In this document: one piece after another, positions 17,282 to 25,207 of the stretch
Layout of the letters: each line of letters starts with the position of its first letter
Numbering within the stretch: position 1 is the stretch's first letter
Source: Anaerolineae bacterium
GTDB taxonomy: Bacteria > Chloroflexota > Anaerolineae > Anaerolineales > UBA11858
Assembly (NCBI GenBank): GCA_011176615.1
Contig: DUEG01000005.1
Location: forward strand, 1-47,716
Direction of reading: 5' to 3'
Length of the DNA: 47,716 bases
Position numbers and translations under genes: made by a program
The notes under the pieces: model-generated
The model's database searches: none
Seen by the model: the letters and a program-made list of their open reading frames with translations, nothing else
Told to the model about the DNA's origin: nothing

Positions 17282-17322
17282 AAAAGAGATCCAACGGTTG
17301 AAAAATCTTGGGTCTCTTTTTT
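17282..17322 (+). terminator. Rho-independent terminator after the SPFH gene
   Basis: A 13-base-pair stem with one G-U pair (AAAAGAGATCCAA / TTGGGTCTCTTTT), a 13-base loop and a T run directly after it. It ends the two-gene SPFH operon and may also serve the convergent gene. Confidence 0.8.
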
Positions 17323-17341
17323 GTGAATACCAAATTTAATA

Positions 17342-18031
17342 TTATTTAAAAGAATCATTAATAATGTGTAATGTTTCTGAAGAAATCGGCTTCTTTTTTG
17401 CAAATTTGCGTAGATAATCCTTTAAATTTTGTGAATGAAGTGTAGGAACAGGGGCGTTGTCTGCATCTGCTTTGGCGTCCGGATGGGTTAGTACTAAAGC
17501 AGCATTAATATCAGGAGTTGATAATTCTGGAATTTTAGTTGACAAAAACTTTTTTATTGCATCCGTCTCTGAAGAAATTTCTAGATCTGGTCTTCCCAAG
17601 CTATCTTGTGCAAAAATTTTCAAATAACCTGACAGCAAACCTCCCCCTTTCTGTTTCCAACGATTTTTTTCATATACGATTCTGCCTTTTTGATTTTTTG
17701 GAAAGAGAACCCAAATACCTGCGGGTCCAGTTAACAAGTGAGATGCAGGGGTGGTGTAATGAAATAAAGTGTATTTTTTGTCAAGTCCTTTTAATGCTTT
17801 GTTAAGTTGTTCATCTGGTCTAGGACTTTTACCCCACCGATTAGTGAAGTAAATACCAATCTGTGAGAGCAAAAAACCTATTAGCAAGGCTGTCAAAGAA
17901 AGGCTGAATTGTTCTGGTGATTTAAAGGTAATGTACATACCCACACCTAAAATTGCAAGGCTGACAATATTTGTAACTTGCCCAATTCTAGCATTTCGCT
18001 TAATTAATTTTTCGTTTGTAATAATATTCAT
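17342..18031 (-). CDS. Membrane protein with NERD-like domain, function unknown
   Basis: 229 residues. Two hydrophobic helices (about residues 18-60: IVSLAILGVGMYITF and LSLTALLIGFLLSQIGIYF) are followed by a cytoplasmic part resembling a nuclease-related (NERD) domain: HLLTGPAGIWVLFPKNQKG and a strand-rich region. The usual acidic residue before the catalytic Lys of NERD (D-x-K) reads F-P-K here, so nuclease activity is doubtful. It follows fabF by six bases on the same strand and is probably cotranscribed with plsX-fabF. The link with lipid synthesis is by position only. Confidence 0.6.
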   Translation of the reverse strand: MNIITNEKLIKRNARIGQVTNIVSLAILGVGMYITFKSPEQFSLSLTALLIGFLLSQIGIYFTNRWGKSPRPDEQLNKALKGLDKKYTLFHYTTPASHLLTGPAGIWVLFPKNQKGRIVYEKNRWKQKGGGLLSGYLKIFAQDSLGRPDLEISSETDAIKKFLSTKIPELSTPDINAALVLTHPDAKADADNAPVPTLHSQNLKDYLRKFAKKKPISSETLHIINDSFK

Positions 18032-18037
18032 TTCAGT

Positions 18038-19303
18038 TTAAGTCTCCTTATAATTTTTAATAACTAAACATGCATTCTGACCGCCTAAACCAAAGGAGTT
18101 ACTTAAGGCGATATCAAGGTGTTTAATTTTTCTATATTTGTTTGGAACATAATCAAGATCACAACTTGGATCGGGGTAGTCATAATTTATCGTAGGAGGA
18201 ATTATATTTTCGTTTATGGCTAATATACATGCGATCGCCTCAAGTGCCCCAGACGCACCCATTGGATGACCTATCATAGATTTTGTTGAACTTATCGGAA
18301 TCTTGTATGCATTCATACCAAATACCGATTTAATTGCTTTTGTTTCCATTTCATCATTTAGTAAGGTTGATGAGCCGTGCGCATTGATATAGTCAACCTG
18401 GTCTGGCGATATCTTGGCATCAAGTAACGCTAGATTCATTGCGCGGATGGGTCCATTTCCGTTTGGATCAGGTGCTGCAATATGATATCCATCTGAAGAA
18501 GAAGAATGACCTAAAATTTCGGCATAGATTTTGGCGCCTCTAGACTTCGCATGCTCGAGGCTTTCAAGAATAAGCACCCCCGATCCTTCAGAAAACACGA
18601 AGCCTTCTCTTTTGCTATCGAAAGGTCTTGATGCTTTTGTAGGGGCATCGTTAAAATGAGTGGGTAATGCTCGCATTGCAGAAAAACCGCCGAAGGAAAA
18701 ATCTTTAATAAGTGCTTCTGTTCCTCCTGCGATAACGATATCAGCGACGTTACGTCTTATGAATTCTGTACCCTCACCAATTGCCTGAGTGCTTGAGGCA
18801 CAAGCGGTTGTAATAGTTACATTAGGACCAAGAAAGCGGAATGTCTTTGAAATTAGAAAAGCGGATAAATTAGGTAAGCAGCCAGGGATTGTAAAAGGAT
18901 TGACCTTTGATACCCCGCGTTTTCTAAGAGTTTCAATTCCTTCATACGCTAAATCAAATCCTCCCATGCCGGTACCGAATACAACGCCGCATTTATCAGG
19001 ATTTGAATGGTTATTCAGGTAATTTGCGTCTTGAATCGCCAGTTGAGATGCTGCTAACGCAATTTGTGCTGACCGTGGCATGCGACGGGCATCCTTTTTA
19101 TCCATGTAATGGCGAGGATTGAAGTCGGGAATTTCGCCTGCTATTTGGCTCGGGAAGTTAGAAGCATCAAATTGAGTAATTCGTCGAATGCCGGATTTTC
19201 CTGACACTAGACCTTCCCAGTATTCGTGCACTGTGCAGCCAAGCGGAGAAATTAACCCAATGCCAGTGACAACAATACGCTTATTCTTCGAAGAATCAAG
19301 CAT
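18038..19303 (-). CDS. fabF: 3-oxoacyl-ACP synthase II (beta-ketoacyl-ACP synthase)
   Basis: Condenses malonyl-ACP with a growing acyl-ACP in fatty acid elongation; cytoplasmic homodimer. About 421 residues. Catalytic Cys lies at about 168 in ITTACASSTQAIG; the two histidines are in NAHGSSTLLND and IGHPMGASGALEA; the C-terminus has SNSFGLGGQNACLV. I start at the ATG giving MLDSSKNKRIVVTGIG, four bases after the plsX stop; a start 60 bases further upstream would overlap plsX and add an unconserved extension. GHPMGAS replaces the more common GHxxGAAG, which keeps the catalytic His. Confidence 0.95.
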   Translation of the reverse strand: MLDSSKNKRIVVTGIGLISPLGCTVHEYWEGLVSGKSGIRRITQFDASNFPSQIAGEIPDFNPRHYMDKKDARRMPRSAQIALAASQLAIQDANYLNNHSNPDKCGVVFGTGMGGFDLAYEGIETLRKRGVSKVNPFTIPGCLPNLSAFLISKTFRFLGPNVTITTACASSTQAIGEGTEFIRRNVADIVIAGGTEALIKDFSFGGFSAMRALPTHFNDAPTKASRPFDSKREGFVFSEGSGVLILESLEHAKSRGAKIYAEILGHSSSSDGYHIAAPDPNGNGPIRAMNLALLDAKISPDQVDYINAHGSSTLLNDEMETKAIKSVFGMNAYKIPISSTKSMIGHPMGASGALEAIACILAINENIIPPTINYDYPDPSCDLDYVPNKYRKIKHLDIALSNSFGLGGQNACLVIKNYKET

Positions 19304-19307
19304 GTAA

Positions 19308-20303
19308 TTATCCAACCAACTTGGTTCTAATGCCATTTTGCAATGATTCCAATAAATTTGCATCGACCGCTTGTCTGGCGATTTTTATGGCATTGAAAAG
19401 CGCATGCGAATCAGACCTACCATGACCAACAAATATTAAACCATCGATACCCAATAATGGCGCAGCACCAACTTCACCCGGGTCCATTATTTTTTTTACA
19501 TTGGCGAATGCTGGTTTTGTTAATAGGGCTCCTAATGAGACCAGCAAATTACTTGTTAGTTCTTTACGAATAATATCGATCAACAACTTTGCGACCGCTT
19601 CACTTGTTTTCAAAAGCACATTTCCCGTAAATCCATCAGTGATTGCAACATCAACGCGCCCCTCAAAAAGTTCTTTTGGCTCAATGTTCCCAACAAAATT
19701 GATTTTAGAATTCTTTAATAGTGGGTAAGTTTTGAGTATCAGAGCGTTACCCTTGCCGGATTCTTCACCATTGGATAGTAAACCTACTCGAGGATTATTT
19801 ATACTCAAAACACTTTTTGAATATATTGAGCCCATAATCGCAAATTGAAGCAGGTATTCAGGTTTACAATCAGCATTAGCGCCAATATCCAGAACGACTG
19901 TATGTCCACCACTTACAGGGAAAAGGGTAGTTAAAGCAGGACGTTTTACGCCTTTTATTCTCCCAAGCCGAAATAGAGCATTTGTCATTGCACCACCAGT
20001 ATTTCCAGCAGTCACAAATGCATCGGCTTCACCTGTTTTAATTAAATCCATTCCAATAGCCATTGAGTTTTGTGCTTTTTTCCTTGCGGCACGAGAAGGT
20101 TTATCGGTCATTTCTAGCACTTCTGGAGCATGGATGACATGAACTTTATTGAACCCTATTTGATTTTCTAGCAATGGATTTATGACATCCTTTTGCCCAA
20201 CCAAAAAGATATCGTCGCCAAATTTTTCTACCGCCCTTAAAGTTGCTTGAATTTCTGGGATTGGGTGTGAATCACTTCCCATTGCATCTAAAACAATCCG
20301 CAT
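19308..20303 (-). CDS. plsX: Phosphate acyltransferase PlsX
   Basis: Converts acyl-ACP to acyl-phosphate, the first step of the PlsX/PlsY route to phosphatidic acid. 331 residues with the full PlsX pattern: MRIVLDAMGSDSHPIPEIQA at the N-terminus, KKAQNSMAIGMDLIKTGEAD, FVTAGNTGGAMTNALF, PVVLDIGANADCKPEYL-like and DGFTGNVLLKTSEA. AAAGGAGA stands before the ATG. fabF follows within four bases, so the two form a fatty acid/phospholipid operon. The partner plsY is not in the window. Confidence 0.95.
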   Translation of the reverse strand: MRIVLDAMGSDSHPIPEIQATLRAVEKFGDDIFLVGQKDVINPLLENQIGFNKVHVIHAPEVLEMTDKPSRAARKKAQNSMAIGMDLIKTGEADAFVTAGNTGGAMTNALFRLGRIKGVKRPALTTLFPVSGGHTVVLDIGANADCKPEYLLQFAIMGSIYSKSVLSINNPRVGLLSNGEESGKGNALILKTYPLLKNSKINFVGNIEPKELFEGRVDVAITDGFTGNVLLKTSEAVAKLLIDIIRKELTSNLLVSLGALLTKPAFANVKKIMDPGEVGAAPLLGIDGLIFVGHGRSDSHALFNAIKIARQAVDANLLESLQNGIRTKLVG

Positions 20304-20330
20304 CTAAAGGTCTCCTTTCAAGGATTACAA

Positions 20331-20344
20331 AAGCAAATTTGCTT
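20331..20344. promoter_or_regulatory. 14-bp perfect palindrome between plsX and tRNA-Leu
   Basis: AAGCAAATTTGCTT is a perfect inverted repeat that overlaps the first two bases of the -35 box of the tRNA-Leu promoter and lies 28 bases upstream of the plsX start codon. It could be a repressor site for either gene. No known operator consensus (for example FapR) matches it to my eye. Confidence 0.35.
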
Positions 20345-20370
20345 GACAGACATCATTTGACGATTATAAT
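20343..20370 (+). promoter_or_regulatory. Promoter for tRNA-Leu
   Basis: Consensus TTGACA and TATAAT separated by 16 bases, ending 12 bases before the first base of the mature tRNA. It is the best sigma-70-type promoter in the window. Confidence 0.85.
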
Positions 20371-20382
20371 ACGAAAGAGTTT

Positions 20383-20465
20383 GCGCTGGTGCTGGAACTG
20401 GCAGACAGGCATGGTTGAGGGCCATGTGCCCCTAGGGCGTGCGGGTTCGACCCCCGCCCAGCGCA
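20383..20465 (+). tRNA. tRNA-Leu, anticodon GAG
   Basis: An 83-base class II tRNA. The acceptor stem GCGCTGG pairs with CCAGCGC, the discriminator is A, and the CCA end is not encoded. The anticodon arm CATGG-TTGAGGG-CCATG gives anticodon GAG (reads CUC and CUU). A long variable arm follows and the T arm GCGGG-TTCGACC-CCCGC is intact. Confidence 0.95.
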
Positions 20466-20472
20466 CAAAATA

Positions 20473-20496
20473 GCCACCAATTTGGTGGCGTTTTTT
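20473..20496 (+). terminator. Terminator after tRNA-Leu
   Basis: GCCACCAA and TTGGTGGC form a tight hairpin followed by G and six T. It ends the tRNA transcript. On the other strand it lies just downstream of the glnQ stop, with TATTTTG after the stem, so it may act both ways. Confidence 0.75.
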
Positions 20497-20512
20497 GTTG
20501 ATTTTGAAATAA

Positions 20513-21259
20513 TTAATGATGGAGTATTTGTGAAAGAAAAAGTTTTGTCCTTTCTTCTTTCGGATTTGTAAAAAGTTCAGCAGGTGTTGTTTGCTCTACT
20601 ATCAATCCTTCATCAATGAATATGATTTCATCGGCTGCAGAACGTGCAAAACCCATTTCATGGGATACACAAACCATTGTCATCCCTTCGCGTGCTAAGT
20701 CTAGCATGACATCCAAAACTTCTTTGATCATTTCAGGATCGAGAGCGCTTGTGGGCTCATCAAAAAGCATAATTTTAGGATTCATTGCCAGGGCTCTCGC
20801 AATAGCAACCCTTTGTTGTTGCCCACCTGACAATTGACCGGGATAAACATCTGCTTTTTCGGGAATACCAACTCTTCGCAATTGTTTCAATGCTATTTCC
20901 TTGGCTTCTTCAGAGCTGCGACGCCTTACAACTTTTTGGGCAAGCGTAATATTTTCGAGTGCTGTCAAATGAGGAAATAAATTAAACAATTGAAAAACCA
21001 TTCCGATTTCTGCTCGAATTTCGTTTAGGTGTTTTTGATCGTTAGTCAATAGTTCACCATCTATCCAAATTTCGCCTTTAGTGGGAATCTCCAGATAATT
21101 TATGCATCTTAGTAGAGTTGATTTTCCAGAACCACTGGGCCCTATGATAACGACAACTTTTCCACGTTGAATGTTAATATTTACTCCATTCAATGCTTTG
21201 ACGTGTCCAAAATGCTTATGTAAGTTTTTTATTTCAATAATGTTATCAGGTGCGTTCAT
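20513..21259 (-). CDS. glnQ: Polar amino-acid ABC transporter, ATP-binding protein
   Basis: 248-residue ABC ATPase that powers import of a polar amino acid (glutamine, glutamate or similar). It has Walker [10 protein letters not shown], the Q loop [18 protein letters not shown], the signature [15 protein letters not shown], Walker [16 protein letters not shown] and the switch histidine in CVSHEMGFA, all as in GlnQ/HisP. I start at [18 protein letters not shown]; this ATG overlaps the end of the permease gene by 14 bases, and an in-frame start 48 bases further upstream would lie deeper inside that gene. It is the last gene of the transporter operon. Confidence 0.93.
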   Translation of the reverse strand: MNAPDNIIEIKNLHKHFGHVKALNGVNINIQRGKVVVIIGPSGSGKSTLLRCINYLEIPTKGEIWIDGELLTNDQKHLNEIRAEIGMVFQLFNLFPHLTALENITLAQKVVRRRSSEEAKEIALKQLRRVGIPEKADVYPGQLSGGQQQRVAIARALAMNPKIMLFDEPTSALDPEMIKEVLDVMLDLAREGMTMVCVSHEMGFARSAADEIIFIDEGLIVEQTTPAELFTNPKEERTKLFLSQILHH

Positions 21260-22127
21260 TTTTACGTAGTCGCTTTTCAATATAACGAACAAGCATTGAG
21301 AGTGCAAGTGTCATTATTAAATAGAGTACTGTTAGTGTAACATAAGCCTCACGAAATCTAAAAGATCTTCCGGCATAGAGCCTTGCCACTTGAGTTATAT
21401 CACGAACAGCCAGAACAGACACAAGGGAAGAATCCTTTACCATTGCAACAAAATCATTCCCTAAAGCGGGCAATACATTTCTAATTGCCTGAGGAAGGAT
21501 TACAAACTGCATCGCTTGTTTATAAGACATTCCTAACGAACGAGATGCTTCCATTTGACCTTTGCCAATAGACTGGATACCTGCCCTAAATATTTCTGCT
21601 AAGAATGCACCATATGTAACAGCAAGAGCAATGATTGCACGGACATTCATCGCGATGGCTTGATTATGTAGATTTGTTAAAAATTTACCCGTACTTGTTA
21701 AACCTAAACTTAAAAGAAGAACACCGATTTTATTAAGAAAATCTACGGCAATTGGAACCCCGACAAAAGCAATAAAAAAAATAAGAACAAGCATTGGAAT
21801 GCCGCGTATTAACTCAATATACAGGGTAGCCAAGTTGTTAATGACTACATTCCTTGAAATTCGACCTAGACCCGCGAAAAGCCCTAAAATGGTAGCGATT
21901 ACATACGCGGTAAGCGATGTAACGATTGTAAACTTTATCCCAACAATGATAAAGAGAAAAGCCTCGCGATAATTTTCTTTTGAAAATATAAAAAAGGATG
22001 CCCAAATAGCGATGAGAATAAGCCCAACAAACCACCATGGAAATTCTCCGAGTTTGTTTTCGCTAATTGTAATTTCGGGAATTGATATACTTTCGTCTTT
22101 CAAAGGTATGGATGGTTGATCATCCAT
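21246..22127 (-). CDS. Polar amino-acid ABC transporter, permease
   Basis: Inner-membrane channel subunit of the His/Glu/Gln family, 293 residues from the ATG with AAGGAG six bases upstream; an earlier in-frame ATG lacks a binding site and falls in the intercistronic hairpin region. One hydrophobic segment at about 38-60 precedes the transport domain. The EAA loop that docks on the ATPase is visible as [20 protein letters not shown] with [13 protein letters not shown] after it. A short cytoplasmic N-terminus of 35 residues is unusual but tolerated in this family. A second permease is not present, so it should act as a homodimer. Confidence 0.93.
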   Translation of the reverse strand: MDDQPSIPLKDESISIPEITISENKLGEFPWWFVGLILIAIWASFFIFSKENYREAFLFIIVGIKFTIVTSLTAYVIATILGLFAGLGRISRNVVINNLATLYIELIRGIPMLVLIFFIAFVGVPIAVDFLNKIGVLLLSLGLTSTGKFLTNLHNQAIAMNVRAIIALAVTYGAFLAEIFRAGIQSIGKGQMEASRSLGMSYKQAMQFVILPQAIRNVLPALGNDFVAMVKDSSLVSVLAVRDITQVARLYAGRSFRFREAYVTLTVLYLIMTLALSMLVRYIEKRLRKNERT

Positions 22128-22147
22128 TGATTTCTCCTTAATGTGCA

Positions 22148-22181
22148 CAAACCGGTGTGCAAAGAAATACACACCGGCTTG
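22148..22181 (-). promoter_or_regulatory. Intercistronic mRNA hairpin after the binding-protein gene
   Basis: CAA-CCGGTGTG pairs with CACACCGG-TTG around a 10-base loop (11 pairs, one mismatch). It lies between the binding-protein stop and the permease ribosome binding site and lacks a T run. Such hairpins usually protect the upstream message and so raise the binding protein level above that of the permease. Confidence 0.5.
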
Positions 22182-22201
22182 TCCTAGCCTAAAAATAGAT
22201 A

Positions 22202-23062
22202 TTACTCTCCATCTTCCTCGCCGTAAGCGCCGGGGCCAATGTCATCGTAAGTAAGCGTAAAGTTTGGGCCAAAATATTTAGTATTTAAAGCCATCAAAAA
22301 GCCATCGTTTTTCATCGATGTAATTGCCTTGTTCACAGGCTCTACGAGATCAGAGCCTTTAGGGAATATAAAACCAAGTTGGTCACTAGAGAGCGATGGG
22401 CCGACCAATTTTAATTCCTCAGCATTTTCGCCAACGTAACCCTGACCTGCGACTTCGTCAATGATTACAGCATCTATGTCGCCAGCAATTAACGCCTGTA
22501 CAGCGAAGGGGAATTGCTCAAATGCTTTAATGCGATCTTCTGGCAAGTACTTAATGGCAGTTTCGTAATTTGTTGTCCCTGTTTGAGTGCCTAAAACGAA
22601 ACTTTCATTATTAACAATATCATCAATGCTGTTAATTCTGGTTTCGTCCTTTCGCACAAGCAATCGTTGGTCAATATTTATATAACCGAATGAGAAATCA
22701 ACAACTTTTGCACGTTCATCAGTTATTGTAATGCCGTCTGCTGCTGCATCGAATTGACCATCTGATACGGCTTGAATCATTCCTTCCCATGCTGCTTCTG
22801 TGTATACAGGTGTACAGTGGAGGCGAGTGCAAATTTCGTCCCACGCTTCATAATCCCAACCACCTGGTTTACCCGTATCAAGTTCAATATAATTGAATGG
22901 CAAATAAGCATTTTCGATTGCCACAGTGACCTTTCGACACTGTAAATCTACAAGTGCGTCTTTTGCTGTACCTAGGCATCCTTCAGGCTCTTTCGCAGTG
23001 CAGCCCGATATCATTAAGGCTACTGCGAAAATAAATAATAAAATAAAAATAACTTTTTTCAT
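22202..23062 (-). CDS. Amino-acid ABC transporter substrate-binding lipoprotein
   Basis: 286 residues. A signal peptide with lipobox MISGC (Cys21) anchors it to the outer face of the membrane. The family 3 solute-binding fold is shown by [20 protein letters not shown], then the strand [21 protein letters not shown] and [17 protein letters not shown], the ligand-binding hinge segments. Two further cysteines in the mature N-terminus and two around ICTRLHC may form disulfides. An acidic tail (GEEDGE) ends the protein. It heads the operon with permease and GlnQ. Binding of a polar or acidic amino acid is likely; the exact ligand is not readable. Confidence 0.92.
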   Translation of the reverse strand: MKKVIFILLFIFAVALMISGCTAKEPEGCLGTAKDALVDLQCRKVTVAIENAYLPFNYIELDTGKPGGWDYEAWDEICTRLHCTPVYTEAAWEGMIQAVSDGQFDAAADGITITDERAKVVDFSFGYINIDQRLLVRKDETRINSIDDIVNNESFVLGTQTGTTNYETAIKYLPEDRIKAFEQFPFAVQALIAGDIDAVIIDEVAGQGYVGENAEELKLVGPSLSSDQLGFIFPKGSDLVEPVNKAITSMKNDGFLMALNTKYFGPNFTLTYDDIGPGAYGEEDGE

Positions 23063-23129
23063 CTCCTCACTCCTTTTGGTTGATTAATCAGTTATTACGA
23101 ACGGAAAAAACATTATGTTTTACATTTAT

Positions 23130-23158
23130 AGAATAGCCGAAATTATAAAAAATTTCAA
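23130..23158 (-). promoter_or_regulatory. Promoter for the amino-acid transporter operon
   Basis: On the minus strand TTGAAA and TATTCT are spaced by 17 bases, about 70 bases before the binding-protein start, which itself has AAAGGAG seven bases upstream. Confidence 0.55.
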
Positions 23159-23240
23159 GGATTAACCACCTTTTTTATTATTTTTATATAAATAACATGA
23201 ATTTGTTTATTAGATTAATCTTAGGAATAAATATTTCTAT

Positions 23241-23268
23241 AAAAAAAACCCCGAACGAGAAATCGGGG
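23241..23268 (-). terminator. Terminator after tRNA-Gln
   Basis: On the minus strand CCCCGATT pairs with the following CGGGG region, six or more G-C rich pairs, and then eight T. It stands five bases past the 3' end of the tRNA. Confidence 0.85.
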
Positions 23269-23273
23269 TTTGA

Positions 23274-23344
23274 CTGGGGGCAGAGGATTCGAACCTCTAC
23301 TTACGGATTCAGAGTCCGCTGTCCTACCGTTAGACGAGCCCCCA
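23274..23344 (-). tRNA. tRNA-Gln, anticodon CTG
   Basis: 71 bases on the minus strand. The acceptor TGGGGGC pairs with GCCCCCA, discriminator G, CCA not encoded. The D arm has GTCTAACGGTAGGAC; the anticodon arm GCGGA-CTCTGAA-TCCGT gives CTG (reads CAG); the T arm AGAGG-TTCGAAT-CCTCT is intact. A second tRNA-Gln (TTG) must lie elsewhere. It sits beside glnS, the gene for its charging enzyme. Confidence 0.95.
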
Positions 23345-23356
23345 AGAATGATTTGA

Positions 23357-23385
23357 ATTTTATCAGAGGATTATTCTAACGTCAA
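23357..23385 (-). promoter_or_regulatory. Promoter for tRNA-Gln
   Basis: Minus-strand TTGACG and TAAAAT separated by exactly 17 bases, ending 12 bases before the tRNA. Confidence 0.75.
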
Positions 23386-23493
23386 ACATGGGAAGCAAAA
23401 ATGAATCAAAACGAATGATAACTTAATGACTATAGAATATGCTAAAATGTTGTCTATAAAAACTGGTAGATAATTGGTATTGGAGTTTAATTA

Positions 23494-25179
23494 ATGAGTT
23501 CTGCTGAAGAAACAAAACCTAAAGACTTTATCCGCGAAATAATTGAGGAAGATATTAAAAACAACACTTATGGAGGACGTGTTCACACGCGTTTCCCACC
23601 AGAACCAAATGGATATCTACATATTGGACATGCAAAATCAATACTTTTGAATTTTGGTTTAGCAGAGGAATATAACGGTTTATTTAATTTGAGATTCGAC
23701 GATACTAATCCTAGCAAGGAAGAAGTTGAGTATGTAGAATCGATTAAAAGAGATATCCAGTGGTTAGGTGTTGATTGGGATGATCGAGAATATTATGCTT
23801 CTGATTATTTTGAACAATTATATGAATACGCGGTTCAACTGATAAAAACTGGGAAAGCCTATGTTGATGATTTAAGTGCAGATGAAATCCGAGAATATAG
23901 GGGTACATTAACGAAACCTGGGAGGAATAGTCCATATCGAGATCGAGCGATAGAAGAAAATTTATCTTTGTTCAAACGGATGAGAAAAGGTGAATTTCCA
24001 GATGGGTCAAGAGTGTTAAGGGCAAAAATTGATATGACATCTCCGAATATCATAATGCGCGATCCTGTAATGTATCGTATACAACATCAAAAGCATCATC
24101 GCACGGGGGATAAATGGTGTATTTATCCGATGTATGACTTTGCCCATGGTCAATGTGACTCAATTGAAAGGATTACCCATTCAATTTGTACGCTTGAATT
24201 TGAAAATAATCGATCATTATACAATTGGTTTTTAGAAAATCTTGGAATATTTCATCCCAAACAGATAGAATTTGCTCGATTAAATTTAAGTTATACAATC
24301 TTGAGTAAAAGAAAATTAATTGAATTAGTGAATGGAGGATTTGTTAGCGGATGGGATGACCCGAGAATGCCAACAATTTCTGGGCTGCGTAGACGCGGAT
24401 TTACGCCGCAGGCAATAAGAGCGTTTAATCAAGCAATTGGTGTCGCAAAAAACGAAAATCTAGTTGATGTAGCACTTCTTGAACATTATATTAGAAAGGA
24501 TTTAAATAAAATAACACCGCGAAGAATGGTTGTTCTCAACCCACTAAAAGTAGTGATAACGAATTATCCAGAAGATAAATATGAAATGCTGGAGGCAATT
24601 AATAACCCTGAAGACCCGAGTATGGGCGTGAGAGAAGTGCCATTTTCAAGAGAACTATACATTGAAAAAGATGATTTTATGGAAAATCCCACAAAGAAAT
24701 ATTTTCGTCTAGCTCCTGGAAAAGAAGTGAGATTACGTTATGGTTATATCATTAAGTACCAAGATCATATCAAAAATGATGATGGGGAAATCGTCGAAAT
24801 TCAATGTACTTACGATCCCTTAACTAAAGGTGGATATGCGCCGGATGGGCGAAAGGTGAGAGGAACTATCCATTGGGTATCAGCAAATCACGCAATAAAT
24901 GCAGAGATTCGATTGTATGACCGTTTGTTTACAAAAGAAAATCCAATGGACCTTAAGGAGGGAGAGGATTATTTGGACTATTTGAATCCAGAATCTTTAT
25001 TAACCTTGAAGGATTCTAAATTAGAACCATCTTTGTCTAAGTCCAAGGTGGAGGATCGATATCAATTCGAACGTTTAGGGTATTTTATAGTTGACCCTGA
25101 TTCCTCAAATGAGAATCTGGTATTCAACAGAACGATCACATTAAGGGATACATGGGCAAAAATTAAAAGAAAAAAATAA
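23494..25179 (+). CDS. glnS: Glutaminyl-tRNA synthetase
   Basis: Class I synthetase that charges tRNA-Gln with glutamine directly. 561 residues, the length of bacterial Gln[19 protein letters not shown] (34-50) holds the HIGH motif; TILSKRKL near residue 268 is the KMSKS loop. The C-terminal half has the two anticodon-binding beta-barrels with [16 protein letters not shown] and the typical IHWVSANHA. GlnRS in bacteria is thought to have come from eukaryotes by transfer and is absent from many phyla, which use GatCAB instead. Its tRNA gene lies divergently 150 bases upstream and gltX is convergent 28 bases downstream. Confidence 0.96.
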   Translation: MSSAEETKPKDFIREIIEEDIKNNTYGGRVHTRFPPEPNGYLHIGHAKSILLNFGLAEEYNGLFNLRFDDTNPSKEEVEYVESIKRDIQWLGVDWDDREYYASDYFEQLYEYAVQLIKTGKAYVDDLSADEIREYRGTLTKPGRNSPYRDRAIEENLSLFKRMRKGEFPDGSRVLRAKIDMTSPNIIMRDPVMYRIQHQKHHRTGDKWCIYPMYDFAHGQCDSIERITHSICTLEFENNRSLYNWFLENLGIFHPKQIEFARLNLSYTILSKRKLIELVNGGFVSGWDDPRMPTISGLRRRGFTPQAIRAFNQAIGVAKNENLVDVALLEHYIRKDLNKITPRRMVVLNPLKVVITNYPEDKYEMLEAINNPEDPSMGVREVPFSRELYIEKDDFMENPTKKYFRLAPGKEVRLRYGYIIKYQDHIKNDDGEIVEIQCTYDPLTKGGYAPDGRKVRGTIHWVSANHAINAEIRLYDRLFTKENPMDLKEGEDYLDYLNPESLLTLKDSKLEPSLSKSKVEDRYQFERLGYFIVDPDSSNENLVFNRTITLRDTWAKIKRKK

Positions 25180-25207
25180 TACTTTAGACTATTTGAAGCA
25201 TTATTGC

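Noticed and set aside
18038-19363. Longer fabF starting 60 bases upstream
   Set aside because: It would overlap the end of plsX and add 20 residues without family similarity; the ATG four bases after the plsX stop gives the normal FabF N-terminus.
23197-23379. A 60-codon plus-strand reading frame over the tRNA-Gln gene
   Set aside because: It runs through the tRNA and its terminator in antisense; chance frame.
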